From positions 124,001-188,000 of the forward strand of contig NZ_BCXI01000013.1 in assembly GCF_001895025.1 (NCBI RefSeq): 64,000 bases of DNA. Reading direction: 5' to 3'. Shown here piece by piece: positions 24,401 to 32,287 of the stretch. Each line of letters opens with the position of its first letter. Positions within the stretch are counted from its first letter, which is position 1. Source of the DNA: Rhodococcus zopfii NBRC 100606 = JCM 9919 (GTDB taxonomy: Bacteria > Actinomycetota > Actinomycetes > Mycobacteriales > Mycobacteriaceae). A model generated the notes under the pieces. The model was not told the origin of the DNA and made no database searches. It saw nothing but the letters and a program-made list of their open reading frames with translations. The position numbers were made by a program, and so were the translations under genes.

Positions 24401-24744
24401 GGGAGGAGAGCCGACCGTATCCCCGCGACTACTACTGGCTTGCGATGACGACCTTCCGTGCCAGGGTGGCCGCGCGTCTCGCCGACGTGGATGCAGCTCG
24501 CGACCTGCACGCCGACCTCCTCCCGTTCGCCGGCCGGATCGCCGGTCTCGACTCGGGGTCCTTCTACGCCGGTCCCGTCGACACCGCGCTCGCCGAGACC
24601 GCCGATGCCATCGGAGATGCCGATGCGGCGACCCGGTGGCGGGACGCCGCATCGGAACTCGTCACACGGCTAGCGGATCGCCTGCGCGACGCGACCCCGA
24701 CGGCGCCGCACTCGCAGGCCGACGCCCGTCCGCCCTCAGGATGA
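21445..24744 (+). CDS. SARP/AfsR-type regulator with BTAD, AAA ATPase and TPR-like regions
   Basis: A 1099-residue multidomain transcription factor. Residues 1-100 form an OmpR-like winged helix (IRVLGSTEVTVGDR...GGPGARAVL...LQVHVSNLRRLL). The bacterial transcriptional activation domain runs to about 255 (AWHFDRLV, DELGVDPSPELQRLERDIL). An AAA/STAND ATPase follows with Walker A GDAGEGKST (314-322) and Walker B VLVLDDVHRAD (about 393-403). The rest is helical, TPR-like. Such proteins activate secondary-metabolite or catabolic clusters in response to nucleotide-driven state changes. No biosynthetic cluster is adjacent; the divergent neighbour is the fadD relic/SDR. The last 83 bp overlap the convergent membrane-protein gene. 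Confidence 0.85.
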   Translation: MTANTPPAAPVRIRVLGSTEVTVGDRIVPLGGPGARAVLGRLLVATGHVVSTDLLIEDLWSGGPPPKALAALQVHVSNLRRLLEPARAPRTPATVIVSAPPGYALRLPTDAVDAWHFDRLVTEGLTASDRASRIEILSRALDRWKGIPYHEHLDTDWARVESARLTQVHATALEARAHAYLDEGRVELAADQLDHHVTEHPGREFAVRLLASAQYRCGRQADALATLRRTRAYLLDELGVDPSPELQRLERDILHQRPSLSPGQADISLPVESPATQQDPDPGDVVGRDGELTQLLDAAHRSETSGLHVVWIAGDAGEGKSTLARSFLHRTTEEGRQSAWGGCPEVDGAPPAWPWTEILRGLGMPEPPASPFELSRALEHLLSRPGRRTVLVLDDVHRADEPTLQVLRHVAASARNSATLVVATYRPTEVTDDLRATWAATAGTPGTRITLHGVGRDEARTIARRAGSAGLGEEALTELVERTGGNPLFLEEYCRLIASEGVGTLGTPQGVEALRTTVPDGVRNILARRISRLPDRTVVALRRGAVLGRDFDLSVLGALSDMDDENVIDALEPAVVTGILVEPGPDHLRFSHDLVRETLYDALPGMRRRRIHAAALEILARRDPADPTVLAHHAIAAATPATAEQCVQYVLVGARTAERQSSFKDAFALWAAARSLWETAVEPSSRILLEILIGQVGSQARTGDIAGARSTRLRAVRTARSLGDRDALVRALVSWTAPVVWTILVDNDADTEILDGIATALSYPGLTTTNRALLLVARAFELDGLDDAGCLAAAVEARAVAEESGDPATTMRALNAVGYVAFGPDLADERLGNARRLLEIAQEVGDEGFVSVAHFQRFLAATAVTDFDHAYESASLATTYAAGHQLVQMLGVVAVFDAMVELMAGRVESGLRRYSEISATMHAQGMVVAQWVGTIGRTGAAVVCNDLAPLVEELEDIEAVRPHSVRFPLILALLDRGDHARARQLWEESRPYPRDYYWLAMTTFRARVAARLADVDAARDLHADLLPFAGRIAGLDSGSFYAGPVDTALAETADAIGDADAATRWRDAASELVTRLADRLRDATPTAPHSQADARPPSG

Positions 24745-25354
24745 GCACCCCGATCGCCGCGAACGCGAGACCGCGCGGCAACTCGATCACCAGCCCGCTC
24801 ACCCCGGGCAGTTCGGGCAGCGGCAGGAGGAGGACCACGCCGCCGGCCGTCATGATCGCGCCGATCCAGCGGGGGACGGCGCCCGTGCGGAGCAGGCTCA
24901 CGCCGAACACGATCATGCTGAGCATGAAGGTCAGTCCGCTCGCGGTCTGCAGCACGGTGAACGCCGTCGAGGGGAACAGGGACCCGTCCGCGGGGACGAG
25001 GTGGGCGGTCTCCGGGTCCGCCGCGAGCTCGTAGGAGACGAAGGCCTCCACCGTCAGGTGGGTGAGCGTCACGAGCATCAACGAGGTGTAGAGCAGGACG
25101 AAGCCGATTAGTCCCGCCGGGCCTGCCTTCGCGGCGACCCACGCGTAGACACCCGGCAACGCTGCCAGCTGGATGATCGTGCCGGCCAGCAGCAGCATCT
25201 GTGCCCACGGACTGAATCCGGAGGTCAGCGACTCGACGGAATGGGCGTTGCCGTCGACGACGGGATGCAGCAGGCCACCGGTGAGGTTGAGCACGAACGC
25301 GACGACGACGCCGATCGCGCTGAGACGGAACAGAAGCGAGGGTGTGATGGTCAT
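24662..25354 (-). CDS. Integral membrane protein of unknown function
   Basis: A 230-residue protein with about six hydrophobic segments (LLFRLSAIGVVVAFVLNL, WAQMLLLAGTIIQLAALPGV, GLIGFVLLYTSLMLVTLTHL and others) and no recognised catalytic motif. ATG 25354 opens the first helix naturally; longer starts add an arginine-rich stretch. Its C-terminal coding region overlaps the 3' end of the SARP gene by 83 bp on the opposite strand. It is divergent from the hemerythrin gene with a 115-bp promoter gap. Confidence 0.75.
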   Translation of the reverse strand: MTITPSLLFRLSAIGVVVAFVLNLTGGLLHPVVDGNAHSVESLTSGFSPWAQMLLLAGTIIQLAALPGVYAWVAAKAGPAGLIGFVLLYTSLMLVTLTHLTVEAFVSYELAADPETAHLVPADGSLFPSTAFTVLQTASGLTFMLSMIVFGVSLLRTGAVPRWIGAIMTAGGVVLLLPLPELPGVSGLVIELPRGLAFAAIGVLILRADGRRPASAAPSGSRRAGDPLAV

Positions 25355-25469
25355 TGCCCGAGTGTGGGTACGAGCACTTGGCCATCGGTTCCCGGTCCGC
25401 GCCCGGGTGGCCCGCGCCGGCCAAGCGATCACCAAGCCGCAGCCAAGCACCGGCGAGCACGCTACCGGC

Positions 25470-26138
25470 ATGGCACCTGTAACCACGGCCCCGCGCCTCA
25501 CCACCGATGAAGAACTGTTCGGAATGCGACTCGCGCACCGCGTGATCCTCCACGACCTCGCCCGGATCTCTCGTCTCTCCGACGAGATGGTCGCGGACCC
25601 GTCGCGTTTCGATCGCGCCCGCTGCGCCGCGATCTCCGACTACGTCGCGCTGTTCGCCACGAGTCTCCACCATCACCACACCGTCGAGGATCTCGCGTTG
25701 TGGCCGTTGATCACGGAGTCGGCGGGCCCGCACGTCGATTTCACCGAACTCACGGGCGATCACGACGAACTCGACCCGATCCTCGACAACCTCGTCCGCC
25801 TGGCCCCGGAACTACCCGGAAAGACCGCACTCGCCGAGTTCGCGCAGACTGTCCGCCGGCTTCGGGAGCTGCTCGACGAGCACATCGACGACGAGGAACG
25901 AACCGTGTTTCCGCTGATCACCGGCTATGTGTCCGCCGATGCATGGCAGTCTTTCGAGAAGGAGGCGCAACGCGGCGGCCGAGCGGACTTCGACCTCACC
26001 CGCGCGTTCGCGGCCATGACCGCCGAGGAGACCGCGCGGGCACGCAAGCAGCTGCCGTTCCTCCTGCTCGTGCTGGTCTCCGTGCTCGCGCGCAAGCAGC
26101 GGCGGCGCGAGCGAGCGGTGTTCGGGGCCGAGGCATGA
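25470..26138 (+). CDS. Hemerythrin HHE-domain protein
   Basis: A 222-residue protein with a di-iron HHE four-helix bundle. Iron ligands are visible in LHHHHTVEDLALWPLI (H..E), GDHDELDPIL, and DEHIDDEERTVFPLI (H..E). After the bundle (about residue 150) comes a basic, partly hydrophobic tail (LPFLLLVLVSVLARKQRRRE) that could associate with the membrane. Proteins of this type sense or scavenge O2, NO or related species; the exact role here is unknown. ATG 25470 is used because it starts the conserved region; upstream codons are an antisense shadow. Confidence 0.82.
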   Translation: MAPVTTAPRLTTDEELFGMRLAHRVILHDLARISRLSDEMVADPSRFDRARCAAISDYVALFATSLHHHHTVEDLALWPLITESAGPHVDFTELTGDHDELDPILDNLVRLAPELPGKTALAEFAQTVRRLRELLDEHIDDEERTVFPLITGYVSADAWQSFEKEAQRGGRADFDLTRAFAAMTAEETARARKQLPFLLLVLVSVLARKQRRRERAVFGAEA

Positions 26139-26214
26139 TGTCGCCGTGCGTGTTCCCGGTCGATCCCAACCCGCGCGGCGCGAGGCCGCTCGGGTTTTCG
26201 ACACGGGAGAACAC

Positions 26215-26505
26215 ATGGAGTTCAATGCGATGATCGAACTCGACGTGCCCGTCGCTCTTCTCAGCGACGAGGATGTCGACGACCTCCTGGAGCCGATCGT
26301 CCCGCATCACGGCTCCGTCGGCAGCAGCGACAATGCTCTGGTCCATCTCACGGTCACGGTCGACGCCGCGGACGCGGCCCACGCGACGCAGATCGTGCAC
26401 GACCTGCTGCGCACCTCGTATGCGGACTACCGCGTCAACTACGTGGACGTGCTGCCCACCAGTGCATTCGATGCGATCTTCGGGTTCGGTGACTACTTCC
26501 ACTGA
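26215..26505 (+). CDS. Small hypothetical acidic protein
   Basis: A 96-residue acidic protein (MEFNAMIELDVPVALLSDED...) ending FGFGDYFH. It has no recognised domain. ATG 26215 has GGGAGA seven bases upstream; a longer frame begins at 26146 but adds arginine-rich residues. Coding bias is good and it lies 76 bp after the hemerythrin gene on the same strand, so co-transcription is possible. Alternating hydrophobic beta-strand-like segments suggest a small alpha/beta fold. No function proposed. Confidence 0.6.
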   Translation: MEFNAMIELDVPVALLSDEDVDDLLEPIVPHHGSVGSSDNALVHLTVTVDAADAAHATQIVHDLLRTSYADYRVNYVDVLPTSAFDAIFGFGDYFH

Positions 26506-26560
26506 GCGGCTGCACCGGCCGCGTGCGCGACACCCGCGGCACGGGCGCTACTCTCACCCG

Positions 26561-27088
26561 GTGCATTCACCCACCAACACCGTCGCGCAGGTGCGCGGCG
26601 GTTTCGTGGGTGCCGTGTCCGGCGCGGTCAGCATCGCCGCACACGGCATGGCCGGCGGCGGAGCACCGCCGGGTGACGGTGCCGTTCTGCTCCTGGCCGC
26701 ATGCGTCGCGATCGGAGCGATCGTTTCCTCCCTACCCGCCGCGGCCCACCGCCGTGGTGCGCTCCTGGCCGCGCTGACCGCCGGGCAACTCGTCGGCCAC
26801 CTGACTCTGACCATGGCAGGCGAGCACACGCACTGGCTGTCGATGTCGGCGCCCATGCTCGCGGCGCACCTCGCCGCGATCGCCGTCTCCGCAGTGCTCA
26901 TCCGCGGCGCCGAACGCGGCTGCCATGCCGCGATCGCGGTCGTCACCCGCTTGGTGCTGGCGGTCCTGTCGTCGCCGCCCGCGGAGGCACCGCTGTGGAC
27001 GTCCACCCCGGTCCATCGGGCGACGCTGTCGCCGTGGCTGCTGGCCGGCGCCACCGCGGGTGTCCGCGGGCCTCCCGTGTCTGCCTGA
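26561..27088 (+). CDS. Small multi-span membrane protein upstream of PepSY gene
   Basis: A 175-residue protein with about four hydrophobic helices (GGFVGAVSGAVSIAAHGMAG, VLLLAACVAIGAIVSSL, LTAGQLVGHLTLTM, PMLAAHLAAIAVSAVLI). Histidines and methionines are near the membrane faces (MAGEHTHWLSM), which is suggestive of metal handling. GTG 26561 is the only start that fits the first helix. It is 221 bp upstream of the PepSY-type protein on the same strand; that gap holds no gene I can support. The function and family name are not recognised. Confidence 0.6.
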   Translation: MHSPTNTVAQVRGGFVGAVSGAVSIAAHGMAGGGAPPGDGAVLLLAACVAIGAIVSSLPAAAHRRGALLAALTAGQLVGHLTLTMAGEHTHWLSMSAPMLAAHLAAIAVSAVLIRGAERGCHAAIAVVTRLVLAVLSSPPAEAPLWTSTPVHRATLSPWLLAGATAGVRGPPVSA

Positions 27089-27309
27089 CCGATCCCGCCT
27101 CGCCCCGTTCCCTGTCGGCGACCTCGGGTTCGGTGCATTCCTCCACGTCCGTATCCGTGGCACGCACGCGTGCCACGGTGTCGTCGACGTGTGCCGATCC
27201 GGTGCGGCGACCACTCGCGGTTCGCTGCGCCGGCCCACTTCACCGGTCGACGCCGGAGTGCCCGCACGAGCGCCGCGTCGATCCGGCATCTTCCGAATCG
27301 AGTACACGC

Positions 27310-28755
27310 ATGCCCATTCCCGAACTCGAACGCGACAGGCCCGCCGGAACAGCCGCGGCGACGGCGGATCCGTCACCGCCGGCGCGGAGTCTCCGCCCGC
27401 TGATCCTGCGGCTGCACTTCTACGCCGGCATCCTGGTCGCGCCTTTCCTGCTGGTCGCCACGATCAGCGGCGGGCTCTACGCGATCGCCCCCGCACTCGA
27501 ACAGGTCGTGTACCGCCAGTACCTGCACACCGACGCGACCGGGCCGGCGGTCCCCGTCGCCGAGCAGGTCGCCGCGGCACGAGCGGTACTGCCGGACCTG
27601 CCCGTGACCGCGGTCCGTCCGGCGTCCGCACCGGGCGAAACCACCCGGGTGCTGTTCACCGACCCGACCCTCGGCGAATCCGAGCGGCGCGCGGTGTTCG
27701 TCGACCCCACCGACGCGTCACCGCGCGGTGACCTCGTCGTCTACGGCAGCAGCAGCGCCCTGCCGATGCGGACCTGGATCTCGCAGCTGCACCGGCATCT
27801 GCACCTGGGTGATCCGGGACGCCTCTACAGCGAACTGGCTGCGTCGTGGCTGTGGGTGGTCGCCCTGGGCGGCGTCTACCTGTGGGTGCAGCGCTACCGC
27901 ACCGCCCGACGCCGCAACCCGGACACCGCGCGACTGCTGACCGTCGACCGGGCTTCCCGTGGCCGCAACCGGACGCTCGGGTGGCACGGCGCCGCCGGCA
28001 TGTGGATCGCGGTGGGATTGATCTTCCTGTCCGCGACCGGGTTGACCTGGTCGAAGTACGCGGGTGAGAACGTCGCGGCCCTGCGGACCGCGCTGAGCTG
28101 GACCACCCCGGCGCTCGACAAGACCCTCGACGGGGCGTCCGGGCCGGCCGGCGGGCACGACGGGCACGACGGCCATACTCCGTCGGTCCCCGATCCCGGC
28201 ATCCTCGATCGCAACGTCGCGCGACTCGACACCGTCCTCGCGGTCGCCGCCGACAACGGGGTCACCGCACACGTGGAAGTCGGCATTCCGGCCGGCGACC
28301 GCACCGCGTTCACGGTCACCGAGACCCGGCAGCCGTGGCAGTTCACCACCGACGCGGTCGCCGTCGACGGCACGACCGGCACGGTGACCGACGTGAACCG
28401 GTTCGCCGATTGGCCCCTGGCCGCGAAACTCACCTGGTTGAGCATCACTCTGCACATGGGTCTGCTGTTCGGGGTGTTCAATCAGCTCGCGCTGCTCGCC
28501 CTCGCGATCGTGCTGGTGACGGTGATCGTGCGCGGCTACCTGCTGTGGTGGAAGCGTCGACCGACGCGCGGCACACGCGGCGTGGGACGGCCACCGGTCC
28601 GCGGCACGTGGCGTCGCATCCATCCCGTCGCTGTCGTCGCGGTGGCGGCGACGGCGGTCGCGGTGGGCTGGTTCGTCCCGCTGCTGGGCCTGAGCCTGCT
28701 CGGGTTCCTGCTGGTCGATGCGGCGGTCGCCGGGGCGCAGCGGCTGCGGGCGTAG
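27310..28755 (+). CDS. PepSY-associated transmembrane protein (iron-regulated type)
   Basis: A 481-residue membrane protein of the PepSY-TM (PiuB-like) family. The first helix is LHFYAGILVAPFLLVATISG, followed by a PepSY-like external region. HRHLHLGDPGRL and the helix LAASWLWVVALGGVYLWV come next, then LGWHGAAGMWIAVGLIFLSA and a histidine-rich loop GGHDGHDGH. Two further helices close the protein. The family is linked to iron or copper handling and membrane reductases; here the His-rich loop (about residues 278-286) supports metal binding, which is inference. The ATG at 27310 is the first that precedes family-like sequence. Confidence 0.85.
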   Translation: MPIPELERDRPAGTAAATADPSPPARSLRPLILRLHFYAGILVAPFLLVATISGGLYAIAPALEQVVYRQYLHTDATGPAVPVAEQVAAARAVLPDLPVTAVRPASAPGETTRVLFTDPTLGESERRAVFVDPTDASPRGDLVVYGSSSALPMRTWISQLHRHLHLGDPGRLYSELAASWLWVVALGGVYLWVQRYRTARRRNPDTARLLTVDRASRGRNRTLGWHGAAGMWIAVGLIFLSATGLTWSKYAGENVAALRTALSWTTPALDKTLDGASGPAGGHDGHDGHTPSVPDPGILDRNVARLDTVLAVAADNGVTAHVEVGIPAGDRTAFTVTETRQPWQFTTDAVAVDGTTGTVTDVNRFADWPLAAKLTWLSITLHMGLLFGVFNQLALLALAIVLVTVIVRGYLLWWKRRPTRGTRGVGRPPVRGTWRRIHPVAVVAVAATAVAVGWFVPLLGLSLLGFLLVDAAVAGAQRLRA

Positions 28756-28777
28756 TGCCGGGCCTGCTCCGGGCGCG

Positions 28778-30061
28778 CTACAGCCCGCCCAGCGACGCCC
28801 GGAGCAGCTCCACGTACCGGTCGAGTGCGGCATCGTCGAGGACGTCGGGGCTCGTGGTGACCGACACCGCGACGGTGTCGCCGAGGCCGTGCACGCCGTG
28901 GGTCAGCGCCATCACCGGCGACAGGCTCGGATATCCGGCGGTGAACCGCACCGCCGCGCCGCCGAGCACGAGGTCGGCGCTGCCCCGGTTCACGCTCGAC
29001 ACCACGGTGTTCCCGGTGACGGTGGGCGGAACGACGGACAGGTCGGTGCGGTCGGTGCCGAACCGCAGCAGCGGTGCGGGCACGTGGTCCTCGGTCCGCG
29101 ACCGCACGGCCATCGCCGGGTGCGTGACGCGGCGGCGACGCAGGTCCAGTTCGGCGGCGATCGCGGCGGCCCGTTCGGCGGTGTCGCGGAGGTCCGGGCG
29201 GAGCGCCACGCCGACGCTGCGATAGGCGTTGCGTCCGGTGGCGGCCGGCACCGCGACCGGGACCTCCGCGCCGAGAGCGTCGCCCACCTCCAGGAACCTG
29301 GCGAGAGCCGGACCGATCGCGGTCAGCGCCGCGACCGTCACGGTGCCCGCGCGCCGCAGGTCGGCCGCATCGCACACGAGGGTCCGCACCGTACGGCGGG
29401 GACCGGGCGCGGTGTTCACCGCGACGAGCGGGCAACCCGGCGCCGGGGGCGGCACCGACGGCCCGGCCAGTTCCCGTTCGGCCCGGTTCGCGCGCACCCC
29501 GTCGGCGACGACCCCGACGATCTGCCCCGGCAGTTTCACCGCCGCGCGCACGAGCATGGCCGCCGGCGCCGGCGCGCGGGGCGGTTCGGTGCGCGGCGGC
29601 GAGTCCTTCTCGAAGAGGGCACGCGCCAGCGCGGACGCGCGCACCCCGTCGGCGACAGCGTGCGAGATCTGCAGCACCGCGATCAACGCGGGGCCGTCAC
29701 CGCCGGGTGCGCCCGTCACGTCCGGGATCAGGTGCAGCCGCCACGACGAGACGCGGATGTCGAGGCTGCCCTCGACGAGGCGGCCGAGCAGGGTGGTCGC
29801 CGCCTCCCAATCGCCGCCGGGGTGTGTGGTGAATTGGTCGTCGCCGATGTCGCGGTCCGTCCAGTAGGGGTAGTCGAGCAGGCCGGGAACATCGACGGCC
29901 CGGGTGCGCAGGTCCCCGATCAGAGCGGCCCGGGCGGCAAGCTCGGCAAGCACCCGTTCGAGCTGCACGGACGGCGCGTCGAAGCAGTACACGAGGAACT
30001 GGTCGCTGGGCAGGCGGTCGCCGAGCCAGTCGCGGCGCGCGTCGGTTGGATGCATCTGCAT
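28778..30061 (-). CDS. WS/DGAT-family acyltransferase
   Basis: A 427-residue member of the wax ester synthase/diacylglycerol acyltransferase superfamily, enzymes that esterify acyl-CoA to alcohols or diacylglycerol for storage lipid. The active-site motif reads SHAVADG, keeping the catalytic H-x3-DG but with serine replacing the first histidine of HHxxxDG. The C-terminal half (NRGSADLVLGGAAVRF, GDTVAVSVTT) fits the family fold. Start: two in-frame ATGs (30061, 30055); the outer is listed. Only 36 bp separate it from the divergent prolyl oligopeptidase, so promoters must overlap. Rhodococci carry many paralogues; the substrate of this one is unknown. Confidence 0.82.
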   Translation of the reverse strand: MQMHPTDARRDWLGDRLPSDQFLVYCFDAPSVQLERVLAELAARAALIGDLRTRAVDVPGLLDYPYWTDRDIGDDQFTTHPGGDWEAATTLLGRLVEGSLDIRVSSWRLHLIPDVTGAPGGDGPALIAVLQISHAVADGVRASALARALFEKDSPPRTEPPRAPAPAAMLVRAAVKLPGQIVGVVADGVRANRAERELAGPSVPPPAPGCPLVAVNTAPGPRRTVRTLVCDAADLRRAGTVTVAALTAIGPALARFLEVGDALGAEVPVAVPAATGRNAYRSVGVALRPDLRDTAERAAAIAAELDLRRRRVTHPAMAVRSRTEDHVPAPLLRFGTDRTDLSVVPPTVTGNTVVSSVNRGSADLVLGGAAVRFTAGYPSLSPVMALTHGVHGLGDTVAVSVTTSPDVLDDAALDRYVELLRASLGGL

Positions 30062-30097
30062 GCCCGTCAGTGTGCCGGTCCGGGTAGAAATAGCGAC

Positions 30098-32140
30098 ATG
30101 ACCTCTGCGACGAACTCCGAAGCCACGGCCTCCGATCCGACCGACCCGTACCTCTGGCTCGAGGACGTCACCGGCGAGCAGCAACTCGACTGGGTGCGTG
30201 CCCGCAACGCACGCACCGTCGACGAATTCACCCGCACCGACGAGTTCGAGACGTTGCAGTCCCGGATCCGCGAGGTTCTCGACACCGACGCGCGCATCCC
30301 CTACGGGCGGCGGCGCGCCGAATATCTCTACAACTACTGGCGGGACGCGCAGCATGTCCGCGGTCTGTGGCGCCGCACCACGATGGACCAGTACCTGCGC
30401 GACGACCCGGAGTGGGATGTGCTCGTCGACCTGGATGCGCTCGCCGACGAAGAGGGCGAGAACTGGGTGTGGTCGAGCGCGCAGGTGCTGCGTCCCGACC
30501 AGACGCGCGCGCTGATCGGCTTGTCACGCGGCGGCGCGGACGCGACGGCTATCCGCGAATTCGACCTGGTGACAAGGCGGTTCGTGTCGGGTCCGGACAG
30601 TTTCGAGCTGCCCGAGGCGAAGACGGACGTCGGGTGGATCGATGCCGATGCCATCTACGTGGGTACCGATTTCGGCGACGGTTCGCTCACCGATTCGGGA
30701 TATCCGCGGCTCGCGAAGCGGTGGCGTCGCGGCACCCCGATCGCCGAGGCGGAGACCGTGTTCGAAGGCGAGAAGGCCGATGTGGCGGTGTCCGCGGCGT
30801 ACGACCGCACCCCCGGATACGAGCGCACCTTCGTCGAACGGGCCCTGGACTTCTACACCGCGCACCGGTTCGAGTCGACCGACGACGGTGAGCTGGTGAA
30901 GCTCGAGGTGCCGGACGACGCCCGCGCCGGCGTCTACCGCGACCATCTGCTGGTGCGTACCCGGTCGCCGTGGCTGGGTCATCCGGCCGGTACGCTGCTG
31001 GCCACGAATTATCCGGCATTCCTGGCTGGTTCGCGTGACTTCACGGTGCTGTTCACCCCGGACGAGCACACCTCGCTCGAGCAGTACGCGTGGACCCGCA
31101 ACCACCTGCTGGTCGTGACGTTGCGCGACGTGCAGACCGAGGTGCGGGTGCTCACGCCGGGACCGGACGGGTGGGAGGACCGCCCGCTCGACGGTGTTCC
31201 GCCGGCGACGTCCACGTCGATCATCGACGTCGATCCGCTCGAGAGCGACGACTTCTTCCTCAACTCCAGTGGTTTCACCGTCCCGGCGACGCTGCTGTCC
31301 GGGACGGCCGGCGGCCCGCTCAACGCGATCAAGCAGGCCCCGTCGTTCTTCGACGCCGAGAATATATCCGTCACACAGCATTTCGCGACATCAGACGACG
31401 GAACCCAGGTGCCGTACTTCGTGGTGGGCAGCAACATCGGCATCCCCTCGCCGACCCTGCTCTACGGCTACGGCGGATTCGAGAACTCGATGGTGCCCGC
31501 CTACGGCGGCGGCGTCGGCCGGGCCTGGCTCGAACGCGGCCACACCTACGTGATCGCGAACATCCGCGGCGGCGGCGAGTACGGCCCCACCTGGCACACC
31601 CAGGCGCTGAAGGAGAACCGGCACAAGGTGTTCGAGGACTTCGCGGCGGTCGCGAAGGACCTCGTCGCGCGGGGCATCACCACCGCGGAACAGCTCGGCA
31701 TCCAAGGCGGCAGCAACGGCGGCCTGTTGATGGGCGTGATGCTCACCCGCTATCCGTCGCTGTTCGGGGCGATCGTGTGCCAGGTGCCGCTGCTGGACAT
31801 GAGGCGCTATCACCTGCTGCTTGCGGGTGCGTCGTGGATGGCCGAGTACGGCGACCCCGACAATCCGGACGAGTGGGCCTTCCTGAAGAAGTACTCCCCC
31901 TATCAGAACGTCGACCCCGACGCGACGTACCCGCCGATCCTGATCACCACCTCGACTCGCGACGACCGGGTGCATCCCGGTCATGCCCGCAAGATGGTCG
32001 CCCGGCTCGAGGAGCAGGGCCACAGTGTGCGGTACTACGAGAACATCGAGGGCGGTCACGGTGGCGCGGCGGACAACGCGCAGGCCGCGTTCAAGTCCGC
32101 GCTGACGTTCACCTTCCTGGAGGAGGTTCTCGCGCGCTGA
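30098..32140 (+). CDS. Prolyl oligopeptidase family serine peptidase (S9A)
   Basis: A 680-residue cytoplasmic peptidase. The N-terminal part (DPYLWLEDVTGEQQLDWV) and a beta-propeller precede the C-terminal alpha/beta-hydrolase domain. The latter shows YGYGGFENSM, IRGGGEYGPTWH, nucleophile GGSNGGLL (Ser about residue 539), the acid in STRDDRVHPGHARK, and histidine in EGGHGG. The closest architecture is M. tuberculosis Rv0457c, which is also near lpd and icl1. ATG 30098 begins MTSATNSEAT, with no ribosome-binding site and only 36 bp to the divergent gene, so leaderless translation is likely. Natural substrates are unknown. Confidence 0.93.
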   Translation: MTSATNSEATASDPTDPYLWLEDVTGEQQLDWVRARNARTVDEFTRTDEFETLQSRIREVLDTDARIPYGRRRAEYLYNYWRDAQHVRGLWRRTTMDQYLRDDPEWDVLVDLDALADEEGENWVWSSAQVLRPDQTRALIGLSRGGADATAIREFDLVTRRFVSGPDSFELPEAKTDVGWIDADAIYVGTDFGDGSLTDSGYPRLAKRWRRGTPIAEAETVFEGEKADVAVSAAYDRTPGYERTFVERALDFYTAHRFESTDDGELVKLEVPDDARAGVYRDHLLVRTRSPWLGHPAGTLLATNYPAFLAGSRDFTVLFTPDEHTSLEQYAWTRNHLLVVTLRDVQTEVRVLTPGPDGWEDRPLDGVPPATSTSIIDVDPLESDDFFLNSSGFTVPATLLSGTAGGPLNAIKQAPSFFDAENISVTQHFATSDDGTQVPYFVVGSNIGIPSPTLLYGYGGFENSMVPAYGGGVGRAWLERGHTYVIANIRGGGEYGPTWHTQALKENRHKVFEDFAAVAKDLVARGITTAEQLGIQGGSNGGLLMGVMLTRYPSLFGAIVCQVPLLDMRRYHLLLAGASWMAEYGDPDNPDEWAFLKKYSPYQNVDPDATYPPILITTSTRDDRVHPGHARKMVARLEEQGHSVRYYENIEGGHGGAADNAQAAFKSALTFTFLEEVLAR

Positions 32141-32287
32141 CCGGGCTCGGACACCACATCCGCTCGGCGACCGGTTGTCCGCCCCGGCAATCGTCACGGC
32201 GGATGACTGGACGCCACACGGATGTGACCGACCGGCCGCGACACGCAGGCTCGCCCATATGGCGGCACCGGAGTCGGCGCCGCGACG

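Noticed and set aside
27089-27309. Possible short gene between the small membrane protein and the PepSY gene
   Set aside because: No start with a ribosome-binding site and no conserved-looking peptide; Ser/Thr/Arg-rich translation resembles a shadow frame.
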